The position numbers and the translations under genes are program-made. Below are positions 18,065-27,004 of a DNA stretch of 64,000 nt, piece after piece (positions within the stretch are counted from its first letter, which is position 1; each line of letters opens with the position of its first letter). The notes beneath the pieces were generated by a model. It searched no databases. It worked only from the letters and a program-made list of their open reading frames with translations, and had not been told where the DNA came from. Source of the DNA: JBNNGK01 sp050268245 (lineage in GTDB: Bacteria; Pseudomonadota; Gammaproteobacteria; Enterobacterales; Enterobacteriaceae); the NCBI RefSeq assembly GCF_050268245.1, contig NZ_JBNNGK010000013.1:1-64000 (forward strand), written 5' to 3'.

Positions 18065-18814
18065 TTACCTCTTGAGTAGTGCTGATCCGGGAAATCCGCC
18101 GAAGGGTAATTGCTCTGTTTCACCCCAACGTTTTTTGCAATCGCTAAGCAACCCGCCGCAGGCATCTTTTGACGGGTCGTCAACGGGGTTGCCATCTTCA
18201 TCAAAATACCGGGTTCCTGTGTACCCACATGATGCCCCGCGATATTTACCTTCAATACACCAGGTGCAGAGACTGTGAATTTGGCGACGTGGGATCAGCA
18301 TCCCCTGTAAATCGGCTGGTGAGGACAACTGAAACTGAATGATTTCATTGTCTTCACTGGTTTTGTTTTCGATGTAGTAAACATCCAGCTTTTCTTTAGT
18401 GGGATCAGCTTCTGGATTACCTTCTGGGTAATTTCGCGCATCCAGATATTGCGCAAAGGTAAAGTGCCGGGTGACTCTGGCCTGCGCCATGTTTTGGTAT
18501 GCCAGGCACATAGCAGAAATTGTTCCGTCAAGGTTTGCCACACTCAACGTGGGCGTCGGGGCACTGCCGTCGCTGGTGACTTCGAACCCCTCCGCTTGCA
18601 CTGGCCAAGGCTTGTATTCCTGTCCCTGCCACCAAATAGATTTAACTGGCAAGCGTCCGGGATCGCCACCAGCAGCTACTAATTCAGCTTCGGTGTAGGG
18701 GATCGGGTAATTGTGGAAAAATAGCTCCGGTCCATCGAACATGCTCCCGTCTACGTGGAACAGGAACACCCTTTTCCCCGGAGCCAATAGCTGCAGGTCT
18801 GCGTTAATGCTCAT
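18065..18814 (-). CDS. Tail tip protein L
   Basis: The 249-aa lambda L homologue is a tail-tip component. The C-terminal domain has conserved cysteines C183, C186 (CTWC), C196, C219 and C226, which supply the ligands for the 4Fe-4S cluster known in lambda gpL. The N-terminal half is beta-rich. It lies between M and K in canonical order. Confidence 0.92.
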   Translation of the reverse strand: MSINADLQLLAPGKRVFLFHVDGSMFDGPELFFHNYPIPYTEAELVAAGGDPGRLPVKSIWWQGQEYKPWPVQAEGFEVTSDGSAPTPTLSVANLDGTISAMCLAYQNMAQARVTRHFTFAQYLDARNYPEGNPEADPTKEKLDVYYIENKTSEDNEIIQFQLSSPADLQGMLIPRRQIHSLCTWCIEGKYRGASCGYTGTRYFDEDGNPVDDPSKDACGGLLSDCKKRWGETEQLPFGGFPGSALLKR

Positions 18815-18822
18815 TGTTGATC

Positions 18823-19176
18823 CTATGGCCTATTTGCAGTTTCAAACGTTGCTGTTAATTGATACATCGGCTCGGTACGTGAATTCTTCCCCATCGCGGT
18901 GATCTGATGGCCGTTGCAGGTATACAGGCCCAGTTCAAACAGGGGGTTGCGCCACGTGAAAGCGCGAAACCCTTCATGCCGCTGTAAAAAAGTCCGTATA
19001 CCAACGATGTACTGCCAGTTGCCAACGAAGGTTAGTGGCCAGCTTTGGTGCTCACCATTAATGCCGTCGCCGGACTGCTGCTTATAACCATCACCGAATT
19101 GCACTTCTCGTACCCGCTGAGCGATATCCCCGGTCGGGTTAACGCGGGGACAATACAAAAACTCTTCCAACGCCAT
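18823..19176 (-). CDS. Minor tail protein M
   Basis: The 117-aa lambda M-family tail-tip protein carries the signatures FGDGYKQQSGDGIN near residue 27 and FTWRNP near 74. It follows the tape measure gene, overlapping its stop by one base, and precedes L. Confidence 0.9.
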   Translation of the reverse strand: MALEEFLYCPRVNPTGDIAQRVREVQFGDGYKQQSGDGINGEHQSWPLTFVGNWQYIVGIRTFLQRHEGFRAFTWRNPLFELGLYTCNGHQITAMGKNSRTEPMYQLTATFETANRP

Positions 19177-22100
19177 TATCTGCTCCCCTTCATGCGTTGC
19201 GTCAGGATGCCGTTCTGTCCCAAATCTTTATCACGCAACGCGCGGTAACGCTGATCGACAAACCGCCCAATCTCACTACCGAATTGTTCCCACCCCGGCG
19301 AGGTGGTTTGGTTTGTTTGTCCGCCGCTTTCGATGCTGATGTAAACCTGGGGGGAACCGCCGCTACCGCCACCAGCGCTACCTTGCGATATAGCACGAAC
19401 GCCCAGAGAACCATCGGCGGCGCGTGTCAGTGGCATGATTGCCTCTGGTCCTGCCTCACCCATCAACCCCGCCCCATGGGCGAAAGCAAACATGGTGGGG
19501 CTGCTAACTACCTGCCCGCTAAAATGGCTAAGGTCACTTGAGGCAACAACGCCACCCTTCGCGTAAGCGGTGTAACTTGTGCTCATTCCCATTGCACCAG
19601 TGCTGCCAGCCGCAGCAGAAGCGCCACCCGCAATACCGCCAAACACGCCACCCATCACACCGGTGATTGTCTGCATGATCGTGCTGGTTACAAGCGCCTG
19701 TGCCGCCATATCAACAAGATTGCCGATGATGGATTGAGTGAGTGACGAGAACAGATTGAGCATGCCCTCTTTAAAGGTCTGCGTACCCGTCAACATGCCG
19801 GTAAGCATATTTGTTACGCGCTCTTGTGAGGTCTGGAATATATCAACGGCCATCTTCTGCATATCGCCTTGCGAAGCGTACAAGGCCATTGCAGCTTGAT
19901 AGCGTTGCTCGTTGGTTTCATTTTCAGATGCCAGAATAAGTTGATTTTTACGCTGCTCTGAAATCGCACCGGCTGTCGCGTAGGTTTCAATCAGGGCTTG
20001 CCGTTTTGCCAATTGGTTTTCAATGTTCTGCAATGGGTCAACGTTACCGGCTAGCTCCTGATTGCCTGTCACTGCATGACGTTGATTGGCCTCAGCTACC
20101 GCATTGAGATACGCGGTGTTGATTTCCTGCTTACGGCGGGCCAGCTCTTCAGCGCTCTTGATTTCATTACCGGCAATTTGACGCTGTAGCTGCGCTTCTG
20201 CCTCTTTGCGGTTTTGCGACGCCTGACGATACGGGTCGGAGGCGATCGCTGCGTTATGGTCATCCCAGCGCTGCTTTGCCTCCGTTAACGTTTTATTGAG
20301 CCGCTCAAGCTCAGCACGTTGCGCCCCCGTCCATTTGCTGCCGGTTTCCAGTGATGCGGAAAATAACGCCGCCGCCACGTCACCGTCTTTCAGCCTCACC
20401 TGCTCAATCTGAATTTCTTTATTCAGGTTGGCTATTTTTTGCTGATAGTCACCGGTAATGGTTGCGGTCTTTTTTGCTTCACTACCAGCCGCCGCAGTCG
20501 AGCTTTTCAGCTTGTCCTGATTCGTCCATGCGGCAACGGTATCATCGATGTACTGTTTCCGCGCTTTCTGGTTCTCAGGGGTATTGGTCAATCCCTTGTC
20601 GTCAGCAATAAACTCAGCCTGTTTGCGAACGCGTGTTGAACCGGTAAGCGTTGATAGTTCTCGTGCACGAGATGCTTGTTGAAGAAGCTGCTCCTGAGGT
20701 GAGGTTAAGGGATTTTGAGGAATCGCCATCGGGGCGCGTAACAGTGCGTTACGCTCACGCAAAACAATATTCCCCGCCATGAGAACGGAGTTAAAACGAG
20801 AACCCTCCGCCGTTATTAACGGTAATGAAGAGGTAACGTTTTTAATCTCAACATAGTTTTCACGCAGCCCGATAGTTTGCTGCGTGATCATCATATTGAT
20901 TTGATTTTGGGTCGAGCTAAAGCGATCGCGGGCTTGTTGAAGATTAGATTGCGCGATCGTCTGCTCATCTTGAGCGGCGGTCAATTCCCGCTGCTTACGC
21001 ACAAACTCATCAGTACCCGGTGTCAGTTTAGCAAGCTGCGCCTGATATCGCTCTACCTGGACGGTTACTCCCTGATAGGCAATAACCAACTCCTGCAAGG
21101 GCTCTTTCTGCACTTCAAGTGACTGGCGAAGTTGCGCCTGATTGAGCGCCAATTGGGCCTGCGTCATATTTTTGATCTGTGAGGAAAGCGTCCCCATCTG
21201 ATCAGCCAATGCAATCGCCGCCTGCCGTGACTGTTCTGTTTTTTCATACAAGAAATACAGCGCTGTACCGGCAAGCATTGCCGCGCCGGCAGGCCCACCG
21301 ATTAATCCCAACGCCTTGCTTGCCAGACCGCCGGCAATATTAAGCCGACTTTGTGCCGTTGCCAGGGTTTCTGTCGCGGCCACTTCTGCACGTGTCAGTG
21401 ATGCCAGCGCTGCCGAGTTAGCCGACAACTGAGTGCGGATGGCCAGTCGTGTTTTTTCCGTCTGGGCCAGCTCTAGTTGTGCAACAAGTGATTTTTGTAC
21501 TGCCAGTGTCATCTCTCGCTCAGTCGATATTTGAGCTAATGACGCGGCAGCGCCAAGGCGTTGTGCTGCTGCCAGTGCTAACTGGTTCCGTGTCGCTGAA
21601 ATTGTCTCCGCGGCAGAACTGGCAATACTGGTCGCCAACCCGCCGAAATAACGCGCTGCGCCAACGGCTACCAGCGCCCCCAAAACAGCAGCTACGTTGT
21701 CGATATTTCCAGCCAAGCTATCCAGTGATCCGGAAAGCGTTGCTGTCACACCACTGGTTTCGTTAATGCTGCCTACCCATTGCTGGAAGGCGTTTTCAAC
21801 TTTTGTGATGGAACCACTGACCGTGCTCGGCATCGCGGCAAATTCGCTTTGCAAGGTGCCAAGTTGGCTGAGCAGAGCGGGTACCACTTTATCGATAGAC
21901 AGCAATCCCTGATCGGCCATCGCCTTCAAATCTTTACGGGCAACACCCATACCCGCTGCCAATGCGCGGATCACACGGTCACCGTTTTCGTTAACCGAGT
22001 TGAACTCCTCGCCACGCAATACACCCTGCGCCAACGCCTGGCTAAATTGTGTAATAACCGAGCTGGCTTCTTGTGTACCAGCACCCGATAGCTTCAGCCC

Positions 22101-22577
22101 TGTAGATATTGCCTCTGTTACTTTCAGCACATCATCAGATGCAAAACCAAACTCACGCATTGAAGCCGCAGAACGGGCGAACAGGCTGGCATTGTCACCA
22201 AAAGCGGTGCCGGTACGCTGACTAATTGCCATCAGGGATTGCTGGCTTTTGGAAAAGTCATCGGACGATTGCGAAGCCTGTTTCAGGCGGGCGTTAACCT
22301 GGTTCCATTGGTCGGCCAAGTTGATCAGATGGCCAGTAGCAAAAGCGCCGGCAAACGCGCCCGCCATGCCCATAGCGGTTTGCCGCACGGTGACCAGTTG
22401 CCCGTTGAGATCGGCCAGCGCACGCTGGCTTTGCCGGGTAGCGTATTCGGCCTTGCGGTTACCCTGCTCCATCGTTTTGTAATAGTCGGCTCCCATGCGT
22501 GACGCGCGGGCAATCTCAGTTTGGAACGAACTTGAGTTAGCCGAAATTTTGATGATAAGTTCACGCAAAGAAGCCAT
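19176..22577 (-). CDS. Tail tape measure protein
   Basis: This 1133-aa protein sets tail length and is probably ejected with the DNA. The N-terminus (MASLRELIIKISANSSSFQTEI) and residues ~75-270 match the conserved tape-measure N-terminal domain. Hydrophobic segments lie near 285-330 and 410-440, followed by long coiled coil from 440 to 860 and a Gly/Ala-rich hydrophobic part near 960-1010. ATG follows GGTGGAAT. It is the longest tail gene apart from J, right after the G-T chaperone pair as expected. Confidence 0.95.
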   Translation of the reverse strand: MASLRELIIKISANSSSFQTEIARASRMGADYYKTMEQGNRKAEYATRQSQRALADLNGQLVTVRQTAMGMAGAFAGAFATGHLINLADQWNQVNARLKQASQSSDDFSKSQQSLMAISQRTGTAFGDNASLFARSAASMREFGFASDDVLKVTEAISTGLKLSGAGTQEASSVITQFSQALAQGVLRGEEFNSVNENGDRVIRALAAGMGVARKDLKAMADQGLLSIDKVVPALLSQLGTLQSEFAAMPSTVSGSITKVENAFQQWVGSINETSGVTATLSGSLDSLAGNIDNVAAVLGALVAVGAARYFGGLATSIASSAAETISATRNQLALAAAQRLGAAASLAQISTEREMTLAVQKSLVAQLELAQTEKTRLAIRTQLSANSAALASLTRAEVAATETLATAQSRLNIAGGLASKALGLIGGPAGAAMLAGTALYFLYEKTEQSRQAAIALADQMGTLSSQIKNMTQAQLALNQAQLRQSLEVQKEPLQELVIAYQGVTVQVERYQAQLAKLTPGTDEFVRKQRELTAAQDEQTIAQSNLQQARDRFSSTQNQINMMITQQTIGLRENYVEIKNVTSSLPLITAEGSRFNSVLMAGNIVLRERNALLRAPMAIPQNPLTSPQEQLLQQASRARELSTLTGSTRVRKQAEFIADDKGLTNTPENQKARKQYIDDTVAAWTNQDKLKSSTAAAGSEAKKTATITGDYQQKIANLNKEIQIEQVRLKDGDVAAALFSASLETGSKWTGAQRAELERLNKTLTEAKQRWDDHNAAIASDPYRQASQNRKEAEAQLQRQIAGNEIKSAEELARRKQEINTAYLNAVAEANQRHAVTGNQELAGNVDPLQNIENQLAKRQALIETYATAGAISEQRKNQLILASENETNEQRYQAAMALYASQGDMQKMAVDIFQTSQERVTNMLTGMLTGTQTFKEGMLNLFSSLTQSIIGNLVDMAAQALVTSTIMQTITGVMGGVFGGIAGGASAAAGSTGAMGMSTSYTAYAKGGVVASSDLSHFSGQVVSSPTMFAFAHGAGLMGEAGPEAIMPLTRAADGSLGVRAISQGSAGGGSGGSPQVYISIESGGQTNQTTSPGWEQFGSEIGRFVDQRYRALRDKDLGQNGILTQRMKGSR

Positions 22578-22588
22578 ATTCCACCCAT

Positions 22589-22610
22589 AAAAAAACCCGC
22601 ACTTGGCGGG
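22589..22610 (-). terminator. Intergenic mini-terminator before tape measure gene
   Basis: On minus, CCCGC-CAAGT-GCGGG plus seven T lies just before the tape measure ribosome-binding site. Confidence 0.7.
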
Positions 22611-22626
22611 TTAGTTACAATTAATT

Positions 22627-22824
22627 TCAATCTCTCTTCAACGAATTATCTAAAATTGCGGATGTTATTTTTATTTGCTTATCTTGTTTTTCATTAATCA
22701 GCTTCAACTCTTTAATAATTTCATTAGACATTACTGCATATCTAATAACAAAAAATAAAACAACTATTGAAACAACAGAAAACAAAGCGATTAAAAAATA
22801 AAATCCTTCCTGCGAATAATGCAT
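22627..22824 (-). CDS. Small single-span membrane protein
   Basis: The 65-aa protein has one strong transmembrane segment (residues about 8-29, FYFLIALFSVVSIVVLFFVI) and a charged helical tail. ATG follows GGGAG at good spacing. It sits between the tail chaperone T frame and the tape measure gene, where lambda has nothing, and is A+T-rich, so it may be a late-expressed accessory gene. A superinfection-exclusion role is conceivable but unsupported. Confidence 0.6.
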   Translation of the reverse strand: MHYSQEGFYFLIALFSVVSIVVLFFVIRYAVMSNEIIKELKLINEKQDKQIKITSAILDNSLKRD

Positions 22825-22902
22825 GATAAAAACTCCCTCGGTAACAATATCATGCCCATCGTATCAGAAGAAAATCGAATAATGGAGCGCAAAAAAACCA
22901 TT

Positions 22903-23196
22903 CTATCCGGCCATTTTATCAAACCACGATTCTAAATCGGAAGTATCACCCCCATCGTTAACTTCATCTTCTGCGCTCCATTTGAGCACTAAATCATTAA
23001 GGTCAACGGGCTGATCCTTCGGTCCACGCTGTGCGTTATAGATAGCCGCACTAATCTGCGCAGCATGAACATCGCCGCGTACATCGCCGATCGGGTTTAT
23101 CCGGTCATAAGCCGCCCATAGCCTTAACTCGCTAATGCTGATTGTTTGTTTCAATTCACCCAGCGTTTTCCCCAGCCTCAGAGCCAGCTTCATCAT
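22903..23196 (-). CDS. Tail assembly chaperone T frame (DUF4035-like)
   Basis: The 97-codon frame corresponds to lambda T. It overlaps G by ATGA and lies in the -1 frame relative to it. Sequence KLALRLGKTLGELKQTISISELRLWAAYDRINP matches DUF4035-type chaperone extensions. It is expected to be made mainly as the C-terminal part of a G-T fusion through a slippery site in G (23220-23226). As an independent ORF it has ATGATG at 23196 but no strong ribosome-binding site. Confidence 0.85.
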   Translation of the reverse strand: MMKLALRLGKTLGELKQTISISELRLWAAYDRINPIGDVRGDVHAAQISAAIYNAQRGPKDQPVDLNDLVLKWSAEDEVNDGGDTSDLESWFDKMAG

Positions 23197-23612
23197 GAAT
23201 TGAGTGTCTGGCTCTCTGACTTTTTTTCGGCATCCTCAGGCGACGTTGCCAAATCCATCGCCTGTTTAAGTAAACGTGAGTGCACCGGACCATAAAATGC
23301 GATCACATCTGCTAGCTCGTCATGGGAAAAAACAGGCTGACGCTCTTCATCCAGCAACACATCAATGAACATCACGGCATCTGCGCGAATATTCCGCTGC
23401 GTTTGCTCTGAGATGGACGGTTTAACCGTTTCCGCCCCGTCCTCAGCGTCTTCCGGCATGAGAATTTCACGCCAACGCCCCCACCCATCAGGCGACGGCT
23501 CACGCAGCACAACTTTTGCACCTTCCCATTCATCAACGATCACTGTTTTTGTGCGAAACCCAGAGAGGGGAGCAGACGCTAGCGCTTTTAAACTTTTCTT
23601 TTTCACAGCCAT
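23193..23612 (-). CDS. Tail assembly chaperone G
   Basis: The 139-aa lambda G-position protein coats the tape measure protein during tail assembly. Its last codons include GAA AAA AAG (EKK, residues 129-131), forming the -1 slippery heptamer A AAA AAG at 23226-23220. A -1 shift there leads without a stop into the T frame, giving a fusion of about 236 aa. It follows the major tail protein. Confidence 0.85.
   Translation of the reverse strand: MAVKKKSLKALASAPLSGFRTKTVIVDEWEGAKVVLREPSPDGWGRWREILMPEDAEDGAETVKPSISEQTQRNIRADAVMFIDVLLDEERQPVFSHDELADVIAFYGPVHSRLLKQAMDLATSPEDAEKKSESQTLNS
23220..23226 (-). promoter_or_regulatory. Programmed -1 frameshift site (G to G-T)
   Basis: Read on minus this is A AAA AAG, set exactly in the G frame (codons AAA-AAG), eight codons before the G stop. 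It is the strongest known -1 slippery heptamer in E. coli, as used in dnaX. The -1 frame is open into the T reading frame. Confidence 0.8.
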
Positions 23613-23627
23613 TTTCTTTCCCTTCTG

Positions 23628-24335
23628 TTATGCGGTGATATTCGCAACGTAAACGGCAGTAAACGCACCATCGGCAGTTTTTACCGTGATATTGGCCGAG
23701 CCCACTGCGACACCGGTAACCGTTACCGTGTTCCCCAGCAGCGTAGCTGTGGCCTTTGTCGGATCGGAGGATGTGACTGTATACGTTTTGTTTGTTGCAC
23801 TAACGGGGGCGATATTCACTTTAAACGTCGTAGTGGCGCCGACTGCTACATTACCGCTGGTAGGGGCAACGGTAACGCCTGTCGCGGGAATGTTTACCGC
23901 CGATATTTTGACGGGCTTACCAATAATTCGCAGTGTATAGGATGCAGAAACCACACCAGATGTGCCTGCGCTCCAACTGTTCTGCCGCACTTCGGCAAGA
24001 TAAGCAAAACCATTCCCAGAGGGGAAAACAACACGAATAGCGCGACGGGTATCCGTCTCATATGCTTCCATCAACGAATCCTGCGCCAGTTCGTACGCAC
24101 TCCAGTTACGGTTGATTGTCATTTCTCCCGGCGCGGCCAAGCCGTTTGTCATCTCCTGCTCCGTTGAGCATAGCGTTGTAACATCAATATCAGCCTTTTG
24201 CCCCCCGGTATAACTCAACTCTTTTGTTGAGCATGATGCATAAAGCCATGTCGCATCGCTAGGGTTGGCTTCCGATGCCTCTTCGGCAGATACGCTAAAT
24301 ACCGTGCCTTGAGTTTTCTCAAATTTACTTGTCAT
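23628..24335 (-). CDS. Major tail (tube) protein with Ig-like domain
   Basis: The 235-aa tail tube protein corresponds to lambda V. The N-terminal ~150 residues form the tube domain. The C-terminal ~85 residues (VTVAPTSGNVAVGATTTFKVNIAP...) form a bacterial Ig-like (Big_2) domain, decorating the tail surface as in lambda. ATG at 24335 follows GGAGAACCCT; the frame is open further because it reads through the upstream terminator-RBS repeat. Confidence 0.92.
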   Translation of the reverse strand: MTSKFEKTQGTVFSVSAEEASEANPSDATWLYASCSTKELSYTGGQKADIDVTTLCSTEQEMTNGLAAPGEMTINRNWSAYELAQDSLMEAYETDTRRAIRVVFPSGNGFAYLAEVRQNSWSAGTSGVVSASYTLRIIGKPVKISAVNIPATGVTVAPTSGNVAVGATTTFKVNIAPVSATNKTYTVTSSDPTKATATLLGNTVTVTGVAVGSANITVKTADGAFTAVYVANITA

Positions 24336-24351
24336 AGGGTTCTCCAGACAT

Positions 24352-24374
24352 AAAAAAACCGCACGGAGGCGGTT
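24352..24374 (-). terminator. Intergenic mini-terminator before major tail gene
   Basis: On minus, AACCGC-CTCCGT-GCGGTT plus T-run is followed by ATGTCTGGAGAA, the ribosome-binding site of the major tail gene. It fits a role in insulating expression of this highly made protein. Confidence 0.75.
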
Positions 24375-24391
24375 ATTTGAGGGGGCAGGGA

Positions 24392-24739
24392 TTACTGCCA
24401 AATTTTGAATTCGAATGAGGCGCGAAAAAGGCCGGTATCGGGTTCATGGCTGCTGAACAGGTGGATTTCCACCGGAGCCAGCACCGTCACGGCGACCACG
24501 GCCTGAGCGCGTAGGGCTTTCGCCTCGTCAATGCTGCTGGCGTACACGTCGATCTGCACCATGTAGGCCGTTTCGGCGGTACCGCAGAACACATCACCCC
24601 GATTTTCATCGGGAACGGTGTAGACGATCCACGGCGGCTTTACTGCTGGCTTTCCTTCAGGTGTCAGTTTGACGACATACGGGTATGCTTGACCGTTCAC
24701 CAGCGGCTTTAAAAGCGGTTTCAGATCGGCTTCGGTCAT
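24392..24739 (-). CDS. Tail terminator / completion protein (DUF3168-like)
   Basis: The 115-aa protein lies in the position of lambda U. DUF3168-type features are an N-terminal LKPLVNGQAYPYVVK, a central WIVYTVPDENRG and YMVQIDVYA. The family caps the tail tube end and joins it to the head. It overlaps the upstream HK97-gp10 gene by 4 nt. Confidence 0.85.
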   Translation of the reverse strand: MTEADLKPLLKPLVNGQAYPYVVKLTPEGKPAVKPPWIVYTVPDENRGDVFCGTAETAYMVQIDVYASSIDEAKALRAQAVVAVTVLAPVEIHLFSSHEPDTGLFRASFEFKIWQ

Positions 24740-25152
24740 TTGCTGAGTACCTTATCGATCGCCTGATTGGCCTTATCAAACGCGGCTCGCGTCGCATCTT
24801 CCTGTTTGCTATCAAACGCCGGTCGGACAAACGGAATGGCAGCCATTTTTGATGTTCCCAACTCGACAAAACGCCAGTAAAACGCATTGTTTCTGTTGCT
24901 CGCCTTACCTTTGCTGCGTACATGAACGCCAGCAACAGCATCACCATTTCTGCTTCTGGGGCTGACAACCACAATGTTTCTTGCCAGTTTTCCGGTTTTT
25001 TTGGGTGCCCGACGTCGTGCTTCATCACGAAACACGGCTGCCGAGGCACGTGTGGCCTGACGCAAAACGTTATTACTTTCCGCCTTACTCAATAACTCTA
25101 AATCTTTCGACAGGTCGAGCAGGTCTGAAAAATCCAGCGTTCCGCCGATCAT
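24736..25152 (-). CDS. HK97 gp10-like neck/tail component
   Basis: The 138-aa protein has the gp10 family pattern (RDEARRRAPKKTGKLARNIVV; YWRFVELGTSKMAAIPFVRPAF). The family acts at the head-tail interface. It overlaps both neighbours by 4 nt, as expected for a tightly coupled head-tail joining cluster. Confidence 0.9.
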   Translation of the reverse strand: MIGGTLDFSDLLDLSKDLELLSKAESNNVLRQATRASAAVFRDEARRRAPKKTGKLARNIVVVSPRSRNGDAVAGVHVRSKGKASNRNNAFYWRFVELGTSKMAAIPFVRPAFDSKQEDATRAAFDKANQAIDKVLSK

Positions 25153-25475
25153 ACTTTCACCCCCGATTTACAAAGTAATTCCAGACGCGTTAGTTTGACA
25201 TCGGGCAGCGCTGCCACAATGTCATAAGCAAGATCGCGGAAAATTACGCGCGACGCACTAGATACATCATCACGATATCGCAACCATATCCGTACTGTGG
25301 CCTCAACCCGCTCGGCACCAGAGGCCAGCAACTCCCGCCCACTAATGGCCTTTACTTCTGCGGGTATTTTTTCGGGAGCAACGTCTATCCAGACTTCTTT
25401 TTCCTGCCCTGAGGGTAATTCGACAGTTTCAAAATTCTGGATCATGATGCGGTGCCTAAATCGCCCCGGTTCCAT
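25149..25475 (-). CDS. Head closure protein (head-tail adaptor)
   Basis: The 108-aa protein is of the SPP1 gp16-like head-closure family. It begins MEPGRFRHRIMIQN and has the beta-rich pattern EVWIDVAPEKIPAEVKAISGRE. ATG at 25475 follows AGGAGG; an upstream in-frame ATG lacks this. It overlaps the end of the gp6-like connector gene by 20 nt. Confidence 0.88.
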   Translation of the reverse strand: MEPGRFRHRIMIQNFETVELPSGQEKEVWIDVAPEKIPAEVKAISGRELLASGAERVEATVRIWLRYRDDVSSASRVIFRDLAYDIVAALPDVKLTRLELLCKSGVKV

Positions 25476-25797
25476 CTTCGCCCTCCTCATCAACGGTTCC
25501 ACGCCAATTGCGGCAGGTCCACATCAGGTTTTCAGCGGCTTTATTCGCGTATAGCTGGACTTCACTCTGGCTCGTTCTATGCTCGAACAAATCACCAAAC
25601 ACCAGTAACGTAGCTGATATCACCGGCGACGGAATATCATTGGCAGCAATCCAGCGAGGTTCATCACACCAGCGCAAACAATAGTCCAGCGCCGCTTGGG
25701 CATAACGCATAATCAGCGCATCGCGATCATCACCGTCAAACTCAATGTGCTGGCGCAACTCCTCGATAGGAACAACATCAGTGACAACAATCGCCAT
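25456..25797 (-). CDS. Head-tail connector (HK97 gp6-like)
   Basis: The 113-aa protein shows the gp6-like connector pattern: VPIEELRQHIEFDGDDRD at the N-terminus and a helical core containing ALDYCLRWCDEP. These form a 12- or 13-mer ring below the portal. It directly follows the capsid gene. Confidence 0.9.
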   Translation of the reverse strand: MAIVVTDVVPIEELRQHIEFDGDDRDALIMRYAQAALDYCLRWCDEPRWIAANDIPSPVISATLLVFGDLFEHRTSQSEVQLYANKAAENLMWTCRNWRGTVDEEGEDGTGAI

Positions 25798-25836
25798 AAT
25801 TAATCAGGGCGGATTATTCCGCCCTCTCCTTACTGA

Positions 25837-27003
25837 TTATTTACCTGCTGCTGGGGCCTCGAAGGTGCCTTTAATCAGCGCCTGTGGGCGATAGTGAGCC
25901 AGCGCTAAACGCTCCTCACACAAAATGGTCAGCATGTTTTTCACGAAGTTATCGCGGTCTTCGCGGCTCACCTCGACAGTTGCGTCCATGCGATCCCACA
26001 CTTGGGATGCCAGGTCGAAACCACCCACGGTGAAAGTGCCTTGCGTCTGGGCACGAGTCGGTACAACCGGCAGGCCCCACATGATGTTGCTGGTAAACGC
26101 TTGTGGACCGCCGAAGATATAGCGACCTTCACCATCTTTCAGCAGCGCAATGTTATGCCAATCGCGAGGGTTCAGAATGATGCCCGACGCGCTGAATTCG
26201 GATTCAGTCACCTGGTAAATCGCGTGGGCGATCATGTCCGCCTTAGTATCACCAGCCGCATTCAATGTGGCGTCATATGCGGTGGCCACGGCGTTAATTC
26301 CCGTCAGGTTATCGCCGCTACCATCACCGTTCAGCAACTGATCTTCTTCAACCAGAGCCAGACCGTAAAGCAGGCGATTATTGACGTAAGATTGCAGCAT
26401 GGGTGCATCATCCATCACCTGCCGCGACGCCTGAATCCAGTGCGCAATGGTTTTTACGTTTGCCGTCTCTTTTGAGAACGTTAAATCTGACTCCGGTTTC
26501 TGCGCCTTCTCTTTCACCGGTGCCGCTTTATTGGTAAACAGCTTTTCACGCACGTATTCCAGCGAGTTACTGGAAATGCGCCCCTGCGCCAGCAGATCAC
26601 GAATGACCAGACGGCGCAGCCCCGGCGCAACAATACCCGGCACCTGCATAGGCTGGATCAGCGAGCCTGCCGAAGCCGCGTCACTGCCCAGCGATTTATT
26701 AAATGTTTTCGCCTCATAGGTCCCCTTGCTGCCGTTCCATGATTTGGTTAACCCTTCCGCTACACGCTCGGAGAAATCCTTTTTATCTTCCGGGTTTTCT
26801 GCTCCCGGCCCGCCTTTCTGCTCCAGGTCGAACAAACGGGCACCGGATGCTTTCAACTCTTCCTGCACCTTGGCCAAGTCGTCCTGAAGTTGTTTAGATA
26901 CACGCCCCGTCTCTTCAATCTCTTTTTTCTGAGCGTCGAAAAGCTGGGTCATGTTTTTCTGCGAATCTTCAATCGCCTTTTGAATTTGAGCTAATTCGGA
27001 CAT
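25837..27003 (-). CDS. Major capsid protein, HK97 fold, crosslinking type
   Basis: The 388-aa protein is strongly similar to HK97 gp5. Residues 1-103 are the delta (scaffold) domain, and the predicted protease cut is K103/S104 (FNK/SLGSDA). The chainmail residues fall at the HK97 numbers: K169 in the E-loop, N356 in VKNMLT, and catalytic E363. Covalently crosslinked capsids are therefore expected. It is encoded after the S78-type protease. Confidence 0.97.
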   Translation of the reverse strand: MSELAQIQKAIEDSQKNMTQLFDAQKKEIEETGRVSKQLQDDLAKVQEELKASGARLFDLEQKGGPGAENPEDKKDFSERVAEGLTKSWNGSKGTYEAKTFNKSLGSDAASAGSLIQPMQVPGIVAPGLRRLVIRDLLAQGRISSNSLEYVREKLFTNKAAPVKEKAQKPESDLTFSKETANVKTIAHWIQASRQVMDDAPMLQSYVNNRLLYGLALVEEDQLLNGDGSGDNLTGINAVATAYDATLNAAGDTKADMIAHAIYQVTESEFSASGIILNPRDWHNIALLKDGEGRYIFGGPQAFTSNIMWGLPVVPTRAQTQGTFTVGGFDLASQVWDRMDATVEVSREDRDNFVKNMLTILCEERLALAHYRPQALIKGTFEAPAAGK

Positions 27004-27004
27004 G

